Source: Herbaspirillum sp. meg3 (GTDB lineage Bacteria; Pseudomonadota; Gammaproteobacteria; Burkholderiales; Burkholderiaceae_D). Taken from it: DNA of 64,000 nucleotides. The stretch is taken from the NCBI RefSeq assembly GCF_002257565.1, contig NZ_CP022736.1, positions 5,084,001 through 5,148,000 of the forward strand, read 5' to 3'. This document shows, piece by piece, positions 62,883-64,000 of this stretch (position 1 is its first letter; each line of letters opens with the position of its first letter). A program made the position numbers and the translations under genes. A model generated the notes under the pieces. That model had not been told where the DNA came from and ran no database searches. It saw nothing but the letters and a program-made list of their open reading frames with translations.

Positions 62883-63710
62883 TCAGCCGATGATGATGAC
62901 GCCGGCGGCAATTACCGCGCACGCCAGCATCTTGCGGACAGTCAGGGTCTCGCCCAAGAAAAAATAGCCGATCAGCGCCGCAAACAGCACGCTGGTTTCG
63001 CGCAATGCCGACACCGCTCCCATGGGTGCGCCGGACATGGCGTAGATGACGATTCCGTAGGCCAGAAGAGAGACCAGCCCGCCGATGAAGGCGATGATGA
63101 GTCCGGGCCGCACGGTAAATAAACTGCGCGCACCGCGCAGGCCGATGTAGACCGGCGGCATCAGGATGCCCCATAAGGCGCACATCCATGCCGTGTAAGC
63201 CATCGGGGCGCCGGACAGGCGCACGCCGATGCCGTCGGTCACGCTATAGGCAGCGATGAAACATCCGGTTCCCAGCGCATAGGGCAGGCTCGGCACGGCA
63301 AGCCTGCGGCCTTTGAACGCCAGCGAAACGATGCCGCCCGACACCAGAGCAATCCCGAACAGCGCGCCCATCCCCACCCGCTCCCCCGCGAATGCCGAGG
63401 CGGCGACGGTGATCAGCAAAGGTGAGGAACCGCGCGAAATCGGATAGGTTTGCCCGAGCTCGCCAACCTGATAGCTCCTGACGAGAAACAGGTTGTAGCC
63501 GACATGTAACACCGCCGATAGTACGGCGTACATCCAGCTGGCTTTGGCGGGAGACGGCAGGAACAAGGCCATGACAGCACTGGCGATCGCTACCGCGAGA
63601 CACATGACTGTCATTGACCACAGCCTGTCGGCGCCGCCGCGCAGGAGTGCATTCCAGCCGGCATGCAAGAACGCGGCGAAGAGTACGAGCGAAATGATGT
63701 GAAAGGACAT
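62883..63710 (-). CDS. EamA/DMT-family transporter
   Basis: A 275-residue membrane protein with about ten hydrophobic segments, paralogous to the exporter at 33017-33853 (shared HAGWNALL, GYNLFLVRSYQVGELGQTYPISRGSSPLL). Substrate unknown. It lies 74 bases upstream of the SDR gene on the same strand and may be co-transcribed with it. Confidence 0.88.
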   Translation of the reverse strand: MSFHIISLVLFAAFLHAGWNALLRGGADRLWSMTVMCLAVAIASAVMALFLPSPAKASWMYAVLSAVLHVGYNLFLVRSYQVGELGQTYPISRGSSPLLITVAASAFAGERVGMGALFGIALVSGGIVSLAFKGRRLAVPSLPYALGTGCFIAAYSVTDGIGVRLSGAPMAYTAWMCALWGILMPPVYIGLRGARSLFTVRPGLIIAFIGGLVSLLAYGIVIYAMSGAPMGAVSALRETSVLFAALIGYFFLGETLTVRKMLACAVIAAGVIIIG

Positions 63711-63784
63711 GCGCCATACTAAGCAAGCCGGCGCTGTGATTAAAGCGAAGTCTCCTCATCAGAGAATGAATAAATCCTCATACC

Positions 63785-64000
63785 CTATCGATAACCTTGT
63801 TCGGCCTTGCCGGATTCTGCCAGGAGCCAGTTGCGGAAACTGACGATGTGGGACTGCGATTCGATTCCTTTCGGGCAGACAAAATAGTAGGCGACCGGAG
63901 AGGGGAAAGGCACGTCGAACAGCCTGACCAGGCTACCGTCGCTGATTTCAGCTTCGACGTGGCCGCTGCGCGCCAAAGCAATCCCCTGTCCCAAGAGCGC
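63785..64000 (-). CDS. LysR-type regulator, C-terminal part (continues past the window)
   Basis: The stop at 63785 ends an open frame that runs to the right edge; only about 71 codons are seen. The segment ISDGSLVRLFDVPFPSPVAYYFVCP and the terminal FRNWLLAE match the C-terminal effector domain of GcvA-type LysR regulators. The DNA-binding half is outside the window. Confidence 0.75.
   Translation of the reverse strand, partial: ALLGQGIALARSGHVEAEISDGSLVRLFDVPFPSPVAYYFVCPKGIESQSHIVSFRNWLLAESGKAEQGYR

Overview
The window reads as one contiguous stretch of chromosome from a betaproteobacterium of the order Burkholderiales, most likely Oxalobacteraceae and Herbaspirillum-like. This is inferred from the gene orders (tRNA-Tyr-Gly-Thr-tuf-Trp-secE-nusG-rplKAJL; gshA-gshB-PTS IIA-HPr-EI; porin-glnK-amtB; rsmB-DUF4390-ntrY-like), the protein families and the high G+C; no database search was possible. 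I see no phage, IS element, CRISPR array or defence island.

1-5640 (all minus strand): translation/transcription core. A strong promoter drives tRNA-Tyr, tRNA-Gly, tRNA-Thr, tuf, tRNA-Trp, secE, nusG, rplK, rplA, rplJ and rplL; rpoB would follow beyond base 1. 5682-9041 (minus): an AmpG-like permease, then metX-metW behind a leader that I read as a SAM-II riboswitch plus intrinsic terminator. 9111-14200 (minus): ptsI, ptsH, a mannose-type IIA, gshB and gshA. 14448-17228 (minus): amtB, glnK and a TorF-type porin behind a sigma-54 promoter with an NtrC-like site.

17782-35782: mixed housekeeping genes: ubiK, comM, an OPT transporter, EamA/DMT and MFS exporters, rsmB, a DUF4390 protein, an NtrY-like kinase with a short regulator lacking the AAA+ domain, a TrmB-like methyltransferase and kup.

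36244-54008: the accessory-looking, sulfur-scavenging part. A plus-strand NitT/TauT-type ABC cluster (two tandem binding proteins, ATPase, NTF2-like protein, permease) faces a ten-gene minus-strand unit: two SfnB-type flavin oxidoreductases, an opened and an intact peptide-type binding protein, two permeases, an AhpD-like protein, an NtaA/DszA-type monooxygenase, a fused double ATPase and a MetQ-like protein. Import followed by oxidative release of sulfur is the likely theme. The two units converge on a large (about 780 bp) imperfect inverted repeat.

54176-64000: iron uptake (ybiX/piuC-fiu), a DUF3717 protein, a patatin phospholipase, a phasin with TGC-N3-GCA operators, a LysR regulator divergent from a quinone-reductase-like flavoprotein, an SDR, another DMT exporter, and the 3' end of a second LysR-type gene.

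Most notable: the SAM-II-like riboswitch, the single in-frame TGA that splits a binding-protein gene, and the inverted repeat with G/T-biased gene ends on both sides.
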